The notes under the pieces were generated by a model. It was not told the DNA's origin. It saw only the letters and a list, made by a program, of their open reading frames with translations, and did no database searches. Below, piece by piece: positions 15,450-22,969 of a stretch of 25,406 nt of DNA. The stretch's first letter is position 1, and every line of letters starts with the position of its first letter. Origin of the DNA: Spirochaetaceae bacterium (GTDB lineage Bacteria; Spirochaetota; Spirochaetia; DSM-27196; SKKC01); contig PWGF01000177.1 in NCBI GenBank assembly GCA_003554375.1, forward strand, positions 1-25,406. The letters run 5' to 3'. The translations under genes and the position numbers were made by a program.

Positions 15450-15989
15450 GTGGTCCTAAACGCTGTCGCACGAATCGTTGCGGCGCTCAACTCCAACCGG
15501 CGCCCGGGGGAGGTCGCCGCCGGAGTTTCGTGCGCACTCGTCTTGGCGCTCGTCCCAGGAGGTAACCTGCTCTGGATCGCGGTCTTCGCGCTGCTTTTCC
15601 TTGTGAAGATAAATCTATCGATTGCGCTTCTCTCGCTCGCGCTGTTCACCCTTGCGGCCCCACTTGCCGACCCCGCGCTGGATGCCGTTGGATATTCCGT
15701 GCTGACAGCCGAGCCGCTGAGAAGCGCGTTTACGGCTGCGTACAACCTTCCGATAGCCCCATTCGCCGGTTTCAACGAGACGCTCGTCATGGGCGGGTTA
15801 CTCGTAGGGCTTGCGCTTTGGATGCCCGTATACTTGGCGACACGCGCCTTCCTGCAGCTGTACCGGAATACACTTCGCTCCAAGATTCTGCAACTGCCGC
15901 CCGTCCGTTGGTTCACGCGGCTCCCCCTTGTTCAACGTATCTCGGGCTGGATTCGGCGAGCAAACGCCTTCTATCAAAGGACCTGGTGA
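15450..15989 (+). CDS. TIGR03546 family membrane protein
   Basis: This 179-residue hydrophobic protein matches my recollection of TIGR03546, a DUF2062-like family of unknown function found next to TIGR03545 genes. Visible family features are an N-terminal ARIVAALNSNRRPGEVAAGV, then a GGNLLW turn between hydrophobic helices. FTAAYNLPIAPFAGFNETLVMG follows as the conserved loop, and a further helix and a basic C-terminal tail complete it. The start is GTG at 15450, giving the family's usual N-terminus; an in-frame TTG at 15396 would add 18 atypical residues. GGGGGTG just upstream can serve as ribosome-binding site. Seven bases separate its TGA from the TIGR03545 start, so both are co-transcribed and probably act together in the inner membrane. 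Confidence 0.82.
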   Translation: MVLNAVARIVAALNSNRRPGEVAAGVSCALVLALVPGGNLLWIAVFALLFLVKINLSIALLSLALFTLAAPLADPALDAVGYSVLTAEPLRSAFTAAYNLPIAPFAGFNETLVMGGLLVGLALWMPVYLATRAFLQLYRNTLRSKILQLPPVRWFTRLPLVQRISGWIRRANAFYQRTW

Positions 15990-15996
15990 GGCTGCT

Positions 15997-18150
15997 ATGC
16001 CGAAGAAGCAAAAGGCTCCCAAACTCTTTCCACCTACCATTCCGCGCAAGCGTTTCGAGCAGCGAATTCTCAAACGAGTCGCAGTACAGGATGAGAAGCG
16101 CTTTCTTAGCGACCTCTACCGGCCCACCCCGGGGGAAGAGGTATATCGCCGCGACCAGGAGCTCGACCAAGCGCAGGTCCGCAAGCTCAAGAAGATCGCC
16201 AAAGCGGTACGACACAACCGAGGATTTCTGCAGCCGGTCAAGGTAGGACTCCTGGCCGTTGTGGCCGGCATAGCCGCGATCGTTATCCTGTTTTTCGCCG
16301 ATCGGATGATAGAGCAAGGGGCGACCGCCGGGCTTGAATCGTTGTTCGGAGCCCGGGTGGAACTGGGCGACCTTCGCATCCGCCCCTTACAACCCGGATT
16401 CTCTTTCGAATCTCTGGAGGTGGCCGACCGCCACGAGCCCTACCGGAACCTGTTCGAGCTTGGCCGCACTGAAGTCCGCTTGGACCTCGCCCAACTATTT
16501 CGTGGCAAGCTCGTTGCACGCACGGTGGAGACGCATGAGTTGCGCTGGGACACCGAGCGTGAGACTTCCGGCCGGCTCCCGGCCGACCGTCGCCCGGAGG
16601 CCGAAGAACGTGTCGATGCGGACGCGCTCCGGCCACCCGAGCTCGACCAACTTGTAGCCGAACGCTTCGCGGACATTGACCCCAGGGAGTTCGTCGAGAA
16701 ACACTTCCAACAGCTTGCGACTCCGGGGCGCCTGATGGAGTTGATGGAAGCCGCCGAACGGGACATCGAGCATTACGCAGGCCGAGCCCAAGAGGCGGAA
16801 TCCCGGGTGCGATCGTTAAGCAACGAGGCGGAGGCGATACTCGCGATCGACCCATCGGAACTCCGTTCGATCGACTCTGTCCGCAATGCGTACGAGACAG
16901 TCAACAGTGCCTATACGGAAGCCGATGAAACAGTAGCAGAGATCCGGGCGACCCGCGACCGGGTGGAATCCGACTATGAGCGCTACCAAGGTGAGCTCCG
17001 CGAAATACCGGATCTAGTCACCGAGGATGCCGGTTATCTCCGTGAGCTGGTTCCGGAATTCGACCTGGCAGACGCTTCCGCCGTCGGCGCTCTGGTTTTG
17101 CCCGAGCTCTATCACCCGCTCAACGAACGCTATCGTCGAGCACGCACAATTTGGGACGCAATCGAGCGCCTCCGTGACGACGGGGACGATCCCGATGTGG
17201 AGGATGCCACTCGCCGCTCAGGGCGTACCGTAGAGTTTCCAGAACACTCGTATCCGGGCATCCTGTTTGAGCATGTCGCGCTGTCCGTTGGAGAACGCGC
17301 GGCGCATGACCTGCAAGAGTTGCGCATTCGGGCCGTATCGAGCAATCCTCAGTTAGTGGGGGAGCCGACCACCCTGACGTTCTCGCACCTGGACGGCAGT
17401 CGGGAGCTGGACCTCCGCGCTGTGCTTGACATGCGCAGTGGCCGCGCAGCCGGCATGGAAATGGACCTCGGCATGCGAGGCTACGAGTTCCAGATCGGCA
17501 ATCGCTCCGGGATTATTCCTTTCAGCAACGCCGCAGGAACGTATCACCTCGAGGGGGATCTGCCCCTCCGGCGCGCCGGCTCTCCCTCCGGATCACTCAA
17601 GCTCCGGTTCGATCAGCTTGTCTTGGATGTGGTCGAAGACAACCGCGTCGCGATCCTTGCCCGCGACGTCGTCGATTCGGTACCGCACGTCGACTTGGAC
17701 TTGAGATTCACACCGGAGGGCGAAGTCACAATGCACAGCAACCTCGACGGCCCGCTACAAGACGAGCTCTATCGCTTTCTCCAGGAGCGTCGCGCGGAAG
17801 TCCAGGAACGGGTGACGGCGGAGGTTGAGCGCCGACTCGAGCAGGAGCTCGCGCGATACGAAGAGGAGATCGCGCAGCTCGAAACGTACTATGAGGACCT
17901 GCGCTCGTATGCTGAACGCGCTCGCAACTACCGTCAAGAGATTGATCGCCTCGAAGACCGCTTAGCTAACCGAGCGGACAACCTCCGCGCGGAACTGGAG
18001 GAACGCGCCCGAGAGGCGGCGGATGAGGCACGCCGCGAGGCTGAAGAACGCGCTCGTGAGGCGGCGGATGACGCGCGGCGCGAAGCTGAAGAGCGCGCCC
18101 GGGACGAAATCGAAGACCGTTTCGACGGGATCCGAGATCGGTTCCCATGA
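15997..18150 (+). CDS. TIGR03545 family protein (membrane-anchored, AsmA-like N-terminal region, coiled coil)
   Basis: This 717-residue protein begins MPKKQKAPKLFPP, with FEQRILKRV and LKKIAKAVRHNRGF. This is the conserved cytoplasmic head of TIGR03545. One membrane helix follows (residues 82-102), then GLESLFGARVELGDLRI, FESLEVADR and NLFELGRTEVRLDLAQLFRGK. That pattern strongly recalls the N-terminus of AsmA-type proteins. Next come a long coiled coil (about 240-340), a beta-rich middle and a highly charged C-terminal helix with two 15-residue repeats. The ATG at 15997 has GGTGAGG overlapping the stop of the previous gene; a frame open back to 15811 only overlaps that gene. A periplasmic lipid-bridge or envelope-transport role is my inference from the AsmA resemblance; no function is established. 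Confidence 0.84.
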   Translation: MPKKQKAPKLFPPTIPRKRFEQRILKRVAVQDEKRFLSDLYRPTPGEEVYRRDQELDQAQVRKLKKIAKAVRHNRGFLQPVKVGLLAVVAGIAAIVILFFADRMIEQGATAGLESLFGARVELGDLRIRPLQPGFSFESLEVADRHEPYRNLFELGRTEVRLDLAQLFRGKLVARTVETHELRWDTERETSGRLPADRRPEAEERVDADALRPPELDQLVAERFADIDPREFVEKHFQQLATPGRLMELMEAAERDIEHYAGRAQEAESRVRSLSNEAEAILAIDPSELRSIDSVRNAYETVNSAYTEADETVAEIRATRDRVESDYERYQGELREIPDLVTEDAGYLRELVPEFDLADASAVGALVLPELYHPLNERYRRARTIWDAIERLRDDGDDPDVEDATRRSGRTVEFPEHSYPGILFEHVALSVGERAAHDLQELRIRAVSSNPQLVGEPTTLTFSHLDGSRELDLRAVLDMRSGRAAGMEMDLGMRGYEFQIGNRSGIIPFSNAAGTYHLEGDLPLRRAGSPSGSLKLRFDQLVLDVVEDNRVAILARDVVDSVPHVDLDLRFTPEGEVTMHSNLDGPLQDELYRFLQERRAEVQERVTAEVERRLEQELARYEEEIAQLETYYEDLRSYAERARNYRQEIDRLEDRLANRADNLRAELEERAREAADEARREAEERAREAADDARREAEERARDEIEDRFDGIRDRFP
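17998..18102 (+). repeat. 45-base in-frame tandem repeat in the TIGR03545 gene
   Basis: Codons for EERAREAADEARREA (17998-18042) are repeated as EERAREAADDARREA (18043-18087), followed by a partial third unit (EERAR). The repeat lengthens a charged single alpha-helix or coiled coil by whole turns and is likely to vary in copy number between strains. Confidence 0.85.
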
Positions 18151-18266
18151 TCCCGGAGACAGACGCAGAGCCCGCAAGAGCCCTCATTGCGCCGTTTCCA
18201 CCCTTCTGTGCTTCGTTCTGCCGGCGATAGTCTCAATCAACCTCAATCAGCTCCTTCGACGAGTGC

Positions 18267-18295
18267 TTGACGAGGTATCGTGCGTCGTCTAGCTT
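18267..18295 (+). promoter_or_regulatory. Predicted promoter of the AMMECR1-domain gene
   Basis: TTGACG (18267-18272) and TAGCTT (18290-18295) are 17 bases apart. The expected start near 18302 leaves only about nine bases before the ATG at 18311, and the AGGGTG ribosome-binding candidate would straddle the start of the transcript. Confidence 0.4.
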
Positions 18296-18310
18296 GTAGG
18301 GTGAACGCAA

Positions 18311-18943
18311 ATGGGGGCGTTCAGTGCTATGCAAACACGCTCTTCCAAGATGGCCCCGGGGGAGAAGCCTGACATTCCCACGGAGGACGGGCGGCTGTTG
18401 GCGTGGTTCGCACGTCGAGCCGTGGAGCAACGCTTAGAAGGCTGGGCTGATCCGCCGATCCCCTCCGAAGCGCCTGCGTCACTGAGTCGGCCAGGGGCGG
18501 CTTTCGTGACGCTCCGCAGAAACCACGAGCTACGAGGCTGTATGGGGACGTTCGTAGCGCATCGCCCGCTCATCGAAAACGTCCAGGCTTCGGCGGTCGA
18601 CGCAGCGGTGCGGGATCCGCGATTTGACCCGATCGAGCGCGGGGAACTGGACCACCTGACGGTAAGCGTCTCGGTCTTGGGAACTCCCGAGTTTCTTTCC
18701 GCTTCAAACGAAGACGAGCTCCTTGCTCAGATCGTGCCCGGCGAAGACGGCCTGATCGTCCAAGAAGGGCCGCGACGGGGAACCCTTCTTCCGGCCGTGT
18801 GGGAAAAAATCCCGGACCCCCATCTGTTTTTGGAACAGTTGAAGATGAAAGCCGGACTTGCCCCGGATCATTGGTCGCCACAACTCAGCTTCGCTCGCTA
18901 TCGCACCCAAAACTTTGTCGATCCGGCGCCGGAGAGCGCATGA
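18311..18943 (+). CDS. AMMECR1 domain protein (AmmeMemoRadiSam system protein A family)
   Basis: This 210-residue protein carries the AMMECR1 signature: AFVTLRRNHELRGCMGTF, with the family's near-invariant LRGC(I/M)G. NVQASAVDAAVRDPRFDPI, LTVSVSVLG, RRGTLLPAVWEK and FLEQLKMKAGL complete the fold. The family is universal from bacteria to human AMMECR1; its biochemical role is still unclear. In many bacteria the gene sits with a MEMO-like gene and a radical SAM gene, but here neither typical partner is adjacent. The start at 18311 has AGGGTG seven bases upstream; an ATG 18 bases further on is possible. The first 20 or so residues precede the conserved domain. It converges on the polysaccharide deacetylase gene, with 34 bases between stops. 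Confidence 0.93.
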   Translation: MGAFSAMQTRSSKMAPGEKPDIPTEDGRLLAWFARRAVEQRLEGWADPPIPSEAPASLSRPGAAFVTLRRNHELRGCMGTFVAHRPLIENVQASAVDAAVRDPRFDPIERGELDHLTVSVSVLGTPEFLSASNEDELLAQIVPGEDGLIVQEGPRRGTLLPAVWEKIPDPHLFLEQLKMKAGLAPDHWSPQLSFARYRTQNFVDPAPESA

Positions 18944-18977
18944 GCCGACGGCCGGGCAATACCTGCCCTCTCCGTGC

Positions 18978-20516
18978 TCAGGGGCGACGACGCTCTAGAA
19001 CAACCTCCTGCCCCGGGTAGAGTTCGACCTGAACGCTCCCGCCCGCTTCGCTCACCTCCGCCGAGAACATGGCGCCGACGGAGCCGGAGGCGCTCACGCC
19101 TATTGAGCCGCCGTCTTCGGACAACAGTGCGCTAAACGGCTCCTCAGCCTGTAGTTGCAACGTGAGTCGAACGTCAAGGTGCGAAGCGGCGGGGGCTCCT
19201 GAGAAGCGAAGCACCGCACGGTCGGGGCCAAACTCACGAACCGAGAGCTCCCCTTGTTCCCGGTGCAGCTTATACGCCGCCACCTCGCGAAACGGAGCAA
19301 TCCAGAGATCGCGGCGCTGCAGTTCTTCCACGACAGTCACAAGGTCTTCTTCTTCGACCGCTGCCCATCCCACGCCCTCGGCGGGAACGTCTTCTCCGCG
19401 GACCCCGTGGAGCGTGAGCACCGCCCACCCGGTAATCTCAAGTGCAGAGTCCACCGCCTCCAGCCACGCACCATTATCCCAAGAGCCGTCGAAATGCCGT
19501 GAGAGCAGTCCAATAGAGCCCATGTTGTAACGGTCTGCTAGCGAAGCGGCTGCAATCGGGTTCGTTTGCCCAGGTGCAAGCAACGGGGTACCGCCACGCG
19601 CCGCCAAATACACTCCGTCCGCCTTCGCCTGAACACGAGGGTTGGATTGCCACGACGGCCATGAAATCGTGTCCACGTGAACGCCGGGAAGGTTGCGCTC
19701 CAGATCCAGTCGCGACCCAACCAACTCATGGACCAAATCCACGCTCTCATCGGTCAGATTCGAGTGGGTAGCGCTGTGGCTTCCGATTTCGTGCCCGGCC
19801 GACGCCAGAGCCGCCAACTGGTCCCAGGACATGACCGCTCGAGTGGTGCCGGAGTCGTTCCAGAAGCCACCGCCAACTTTGTCGGTTATCACGTAGAATG
19901 TTCCCCGGACACCCATCTCCTCCAGAACCGGCGCAGCAATCCGGTAGTGATCTTTGGTGCCGTCGTCAAACGTGAGGCTTGCCGCCCCCGATTTCCCCCG
20001 TGGCCACGTGGCGGCGCGGACTTCCAGAGTTTCGACGAAGGATCTCTGACGCGTCGACTCTTCGTCCGGCGATACCGGCGCTTCAGGAGGCTGTGAAGGC
20101 TCGAGCGGCTCTGACGGCTCTGACAGCGGCGGATCTGAGTCCGGCAACTGAAGCGGTTCCGAATCCGGTTCAGGCTTTTCCGGCTGTTCCCTCTTTCCCG
20201 GGTCGCTATGTTCGGTCGACTCACCTAGCCGGCCGGATCGTTCGTGCTGGTCCGGTTTGAGGGGACGGTCCGCGGTGGAGGTGTCTTCCTCACGCCTCAA
20301 CGCGGCTTTCTCCGTATCGTCGGCGTCTACGTCGGCCTCAAACGGTGAAACGATTTCCCCGGCATCGCGAACTCCCGGATGGCTGTCGGTCATGACTCCC
20401 CTGCTACCGAGGAACGCGCCGCCCGCAGCCGACGCCACGACGAAGAAAGCGGCAACAAGCACTTTGAAATAGGTAGGACAGCGATACGATCGCAACGCCC
20501 GGCGCAGCAAACCCAT
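18978..20516 (-). CDS. Membrane-anchored polysaccharide deacetylase (NodB fold)
   Basis: This 512-residue protein has an N-terminal membrane anchor (FKVLVAAFFVVASAAGGAFLG). A Pro/Glu/Ser-rich spacer of about 100 residues follows, repetitive in EPSEPLEPSQPPE-like stretches and probably spanning periplasm or wall. A NodB-type carbohydrate esterase domain comes next, with SLTFDDGTKD (metal Asp185 and catalytic Asp184) and GHEIGSHSATHSNL (His247, His251). The last 130 residues form a beta-rich appendage. Such enzymes remove N- or O-acetyl groups from peptidoglycan or exopolysaccharide with a bound metal. The ATG at 20516 is preferred over GTG at 20522, because a consensus promoter predicts transcription to begin exactly at this ATG. 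No clear ribosome-binding site is present. The gene is divergent from the B12 radical SAM gene. Confidence 0.92.
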   Translation of the reverse strand: MGLLRRALRSYRCPTYFKVLVAAFFVVASAAGGAFLGSRGVMTDSHPGVRDAGEIVSPFEADVDADDTEKAALRREEDTSTADRPLKPDQHERSGRLGESTEHSDPGKREQPEKPEPDSEPLQLPDSDPPLSEPSEPLEPSQPPEAPVSPDEESTRQRSFVETLEVRAATWPRGKSGAASLTFDDGTKDHYRIAAPVLEEMGVRGTFYVITDKVGGGFWNDSGTTRAVMSWDQLAALASAGHEIGSHSATHSNLTDESVDLVHELVGSRLDLERNLPGVHVDTISWPSWQSNPRVQAKADGVYLAARGGTPLLAPGQTNPIAAASLADRYNMGSIGLLSRHFDGSWDNGAWLEAVDSALEITGWAVLTLHGVRGEDVPAEGVGWAAVEEEDLVTVVEELQRRDLWIAPFREVAAYKLHREQGELSVREFGPDRAVLRFSGAPAASHLDVRLTLQLQAEEPFSALLSEDGGSIGVSASGSVGAMFSAEVSEAGGSVQVELYPGQEVVLERRRP

Positions 20517-20522
20517 AACCAC

Positions 20523-20551
20523 AGCCTATGGAGACCGGGATGCCCTGTCAA
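20523..20551 (-). promoter_or_regulatory. Strong promoter of the polysaccharide deacetylase gene, predicted leaderless
   Basis: TTGACA (20546-20551) and TAGGCT (20523-20528) on the minus strand are exactly 17 bases apart. The seventh base after the -10 element is the A of the ATG at 20516. A perfect 10-base palindrome, CGAACGTTCG (20552-20561), abuts the -35 element and may be a regulator site. Confidence 0.55.
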
Positions 20552-20609
20552 CGAACGTTCGATCGGACATCAGGACAAACGCAGTTGGATACTGCAGCCG
20601 GAAGCGCGG

Positions 20610-20636
20610 AGGCGAGCGCCCCCTTGGCGCTCGCCT
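20610..20636. repeat. Perfect 11-base-pair hairpin in the divergent intergenic region
   Basis: AGGCGAGCGCC (20610-20620) and GGCGCTCGCCT (20626-20636) pair completely around a five-base loop. No T-tract follows on either strand. It lies upstream of both flanking genes, so it is either part of the radical SAM leader or an isolated structured element. Confidence 0.7.
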
Positions 20637-20833
20637 ACGACGCGTGGTGCCGTAGGGAGAATGGGCTTGTGCTCGTTTCACCGTCTCCTCGCCGCCGACG
20701 CAGAACCATACTGGTCCGACTCCGTTTGGCCTCGGTCGGAGATACATCAGCAAAGCCTATTGGCAGCTGCAACCTTCCTCCGCTTCGAAACGTCTGTGTA
20801 GGGAGAATCAACGGTGCGATAAGGATGGTGATC

Positions 20834-22525
20834 ATGGGAAACAAAAGGCGACCACGCTTCTTGTTCGTGTATCCGGAGATACCCGACACATACTGGAGCT
20901 ACCGCTACGCAATTCGGATGGACGGTAAGCGAGCGCTCATGCCCCCTCTCGGGCTTCCCACTGTAGCCGCGATGGTTCCACGGGAATATGAGTGCCGAAT
21001 CGTCGACATGAATGTCGCCCGCTTGACCGATCGAGATATCCGCTGGGCGGATCTAGTCTTGATATCCGCGATGATCGTTCAGAAGGACTCCATGAACGAC
21101 GTGGTCAGACGGTGTCGCGAGGCCGGAGTGCGCATTGCGGCCGGAGGCCCATACCCTACCTCAAGCAGTGAGGAAGTGGTCGGCGTCGATCATCTCATCC
21201 TGGGAGAAGCGGAAGAGGTATTTCCCGATTTCATCGCTGACTACGAAGCCGGCCGACCGAAGCCCCGCTACATCCCATCCGATAAACCAAGCATGGACCA
21301 AACACCGATCCCCCGCTACGAGCTTCTCGAACTGTCCAAGTACCGTGTCATGCCCATCCAGTTCTCACGGGGATGCCCATTCGACTGCGAGTTCTGTGAC
21401 ATCGTGCAACTGTTCGGGCGCAAGGTCCGCACCAAGACTCCCGAGCGATTCGTGGCCGAAATGGAGGCAGCCTATGGTTCAGGCTTCCGAGGAGGCATGT
21501 TCGTTGTCGACGACAATTTCATCGGCCACCAGGGGAAGGCCAAAGAGGTTCTCCGCCACATAATCGATTGGCAGCACGCACACGGCTACCCGTTTGCCCT
21601 GTCAACTGAAGCCAGCATCAACCTGGCATATGACGAAGAGCTCCTCGAATTAGTCCGGGAAGCAGGTTTCAACATGGTGTTCGTAGGACTTGAAACGCCG
21701 GTCGATGAGTCTCTGGCAGCTGCGGGCAAGCAGCAGAATCGGAAACGGGACGTCATTGAGAGCGTTCGGGCTATTCAGAAGAAGGGGATCGAGGTCAGTG
21801 GCGGTTTCATCGTTGGATTCGACAGCGATCCGCCGGACATCTTTGATCGCCAGATCCGGTTCATCGAGGAGTTGGCAATCCCCACCGCAATGGTGGGCCT
21901 ACTCACAGCACTCCCCAAGACCAAGCTCCACGAGCGACTGGAGAGAGAGGGACGTCTACTCGGTAGCTCAGCGGGGAACAATCTTTCGTCCACGGCCATG
22001 AACTTTCGGCCGATGCTGCCTAAAGAGTTGATCGCTCGGGGATACCGCCGGCTCCTCGAGACAATCTACGCTCCCTCCCGGTACTTCAACCGGTGCTTGA
22101 GGTTTTTGGAGCTTCTTCCGGCCGGCACTGAGCCGGCCTCTGTCTCCCGCTGTGCCGGGGCAGGCGAAGGAGAGAACGCGGAAAAACAAGAGATTGCCGC
22201 GAACAGGCGCGAAGGGAGACGGATACACCCCAAGCACCTGCGCGCTGCGTTCAGATCGCTTCTGCGACAGACATTCTCCCGGTATGGACCGCACTACCTT
22301 CTATTTCTCGCCCGCGCGATCCGACGGCGCCCGGACCAACTGGTAATGATCTTCACAATGGCTATTCAAGCCCATCACTACATTAAGATGACGCGCTTGC
22401 TTTTCCGAGAACAGCGCCGGAAATCAGGAGAGACGGAGAGCGTCAAGAGAGCGCCGAATACGGATCCCACGTCAGAGCCGGCCGATGCCTATCAGGGGTC
22501 GTTGGTAACTGGTACAATGGAATGA
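20834..22525 (+). CDS. B12-binding radical SAM protein with DUF4070-type C-terminal region
   Basis: This 563-residue protein has a cobalamin-binding Rossmann domain (about residues 8-140: FLFVYPEIPDTYWS, PPLGLPTVAAMVP, GGPYPTS, LILGEAEEVF). A radical SAM barrel follows, with RGCPFDCEFCD placing the cluster cysteines at 181, 185 and 188, then VDDNFIG, FVGLETP and GFIVGFDSD. The C-terminal part (LLTALPKTKLHERLEREGRL onwards, in pieces LPKTKL and LEREGRL) fits DUF4070. The same architecture occurs in the hopanoid C2-methylase HpnP and archaeal GDGT ring synthases GrsA/GrsB, so lipid or other unactivated-carbon chemistry is plausible. There are no hopanoid genes nearby. I choose the ATG at 20834, with AAGGA eight bases upstream. 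The polar C-terminal 40 residues appear disordered. Confidence 0.9.
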   Translation: MGNKRRPRFLFVYPEIPDTYWSYRYAIRMDGKRALMPPLGLPTVAAMVPREYECRIVDMNVARLTDRDIRWADLVLISAMIVQKDSMNDVVRRCREAGVRIAAGGPYPTSSSEEVVGVDHLILGEAEEVFPDFIADYEAGRPKPRYIPSDKPSMDQTPIPRYELLELSKYRVMPIQFSRGCPFDCEFCDIVQLFGRKVRTKTPERFVAEMEAAYGSGFRGGMFVVDDNFIGHQGKAKEVLRHIIDWQHAHGYPFALSTEASINLAYDEELLELVREAGFNMVFVGLETPVDESLAAAGKQQNRKRDVIESVRAIQKKGIEVSGGFIVGFDSDPPDIFDRQIRFIEELAIPTAMVGLLTALPKTKLHERLEREGRLLGSSAGNNLSSTAMNFRPMLPKELIARGYRRLLETIYAPSRYFNRCLRFLELLPAGTEPASVSRCAGAGEGENAEKQEIAANRREGRRIHPKHLRAAFRSLLRQTFSRYGPHYLLFLARAIRRRPDQLVMIFTMAIQAHHYIKMTRLLFREQRRKSGETESVKRAPNTDPTSEPADAYQGSLVTGTME

Positions 22526-22542
22526 CGTCACAAGATTCGGGA

Positions 22543-22570
22543 GGGCTGGTACCGACCGTGCATCCAGCCC
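22543..22570 (+). repeat. Inverted repeat after the B12 radical SAM gene
   Basis: GGGCTGG (22543-22549) and CCAGCCC (22564-22570) pair across a 14-base loop, 18 bases past the stop codon. There is no T-run, so it would at best be a weak or factor-assisted terminator, or a leader structure for the downstream sigma-factor operon. Confidence 0.4.
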
Positions 22571-22606
22571 GGTATTGTGGAAACTCGAAAGAGAGCGGGA
22601 GCACCT

Positions 22607-22963
22607 ATGAACGCGACAGCCTCAGCAGCGGCACAAGTAGTAATCGCCGTTATCCCCATCGTAGGGATTGTTGCGGGAGCAACAATTGCATTCTTCTATC
22701 TGTTATGGAATCACCAACAGAAGATCAAGCTCATCGAACAAGGAATCGCGCCCCGATCCGAATTCGATCTGGAAGGCTTCTCACTTCTCGCCGGGCTCCT
22801 AGCCACCACGATCGGGGCTGCGCTTACGATATTCTACCTGTTCCTCAAGCCGGGATCGAGCCTGTTGTTGGCCGGATTGATCCCGCTCGCCATCGGTGTT
22901 CCCTTGCTCCTCTTCTATCGGTTCCGGGGAGCGGGATCGTACTCGGATCGCCAGAGGGAGTAA
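22607..22963 (+). CDS. Small two-to-three-helix membrane protein (DUF6249-like)
   Basis: This 118-residue protein has a hydrophobic N-terminal helix (VVIAVIPIVGIVAGATIAFFYLLW). A short basic cytoplasmic linker, HQQKIKLIEQGIAPRS, follows, then two further hydrophobic stretches and a polar tail. The K-L-I-E-Q-G-I linker is typical of small membrane proteins often annotated DUF6249 or unknown and found beside ECF sigma genes. The ATG at 22607 has GGGAG five bases upstream. Its TAA lies seven bases before the sigma factor's GTG, inside the latter's ribosome-binding region, so the three downstream genes form one operon. I infer a partner in membrane sensing; no biochemical function is recognisable. 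Confidence 0.8.
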   Translation: MNATASAAAQVVIAVIPIVGIVAGATIAFFYLLWNHQQKIKLIEQGIAPRSEFDLEGFSLLAGLLATTIGAALTIFYLFLKPGSSLLLAGLIPLAIGVPLLLFYRFRGAGSYSDRQRE

Positions 22964-22969
22964 CGTCCG

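Larger units (their letters stand above)
20517..20833. other. 317-base divergent intergenic region
   Basis: It holds the deacetylase promoter with an adjacent palindrome, a strong GC hairpin (20610-20636), and an inverted repeat TCCGAC/GTCGGA near 20718-20743. I could not find a convincing plus-strand promoter for the radical SAM gene. A frame in phase with that gene is open back to 20528 but encodes a low-complexity, basic, non-conserved stretch, so I treat it as untranslated. Confidence 0.5.

Noticed and set aside
18311..22525. Complete AmmeMemoRadiSam system
   Set aside because: Only the AMMECR1 protein is present. The nearby radical SAM protein has a B12-binding domain and DUF4070-type tail, not the AmmeMemoRadiSam type, and no MEMO-like gene is visible.
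20834..22525. Specific assignment as hopanoid methylase HpnP or a GDGT ring synthase
   Set aside because: The domain architecture is shared by many enzymes of unknown substrate, and no hopanoid or tetraether biosynthesis genes occur in the window.
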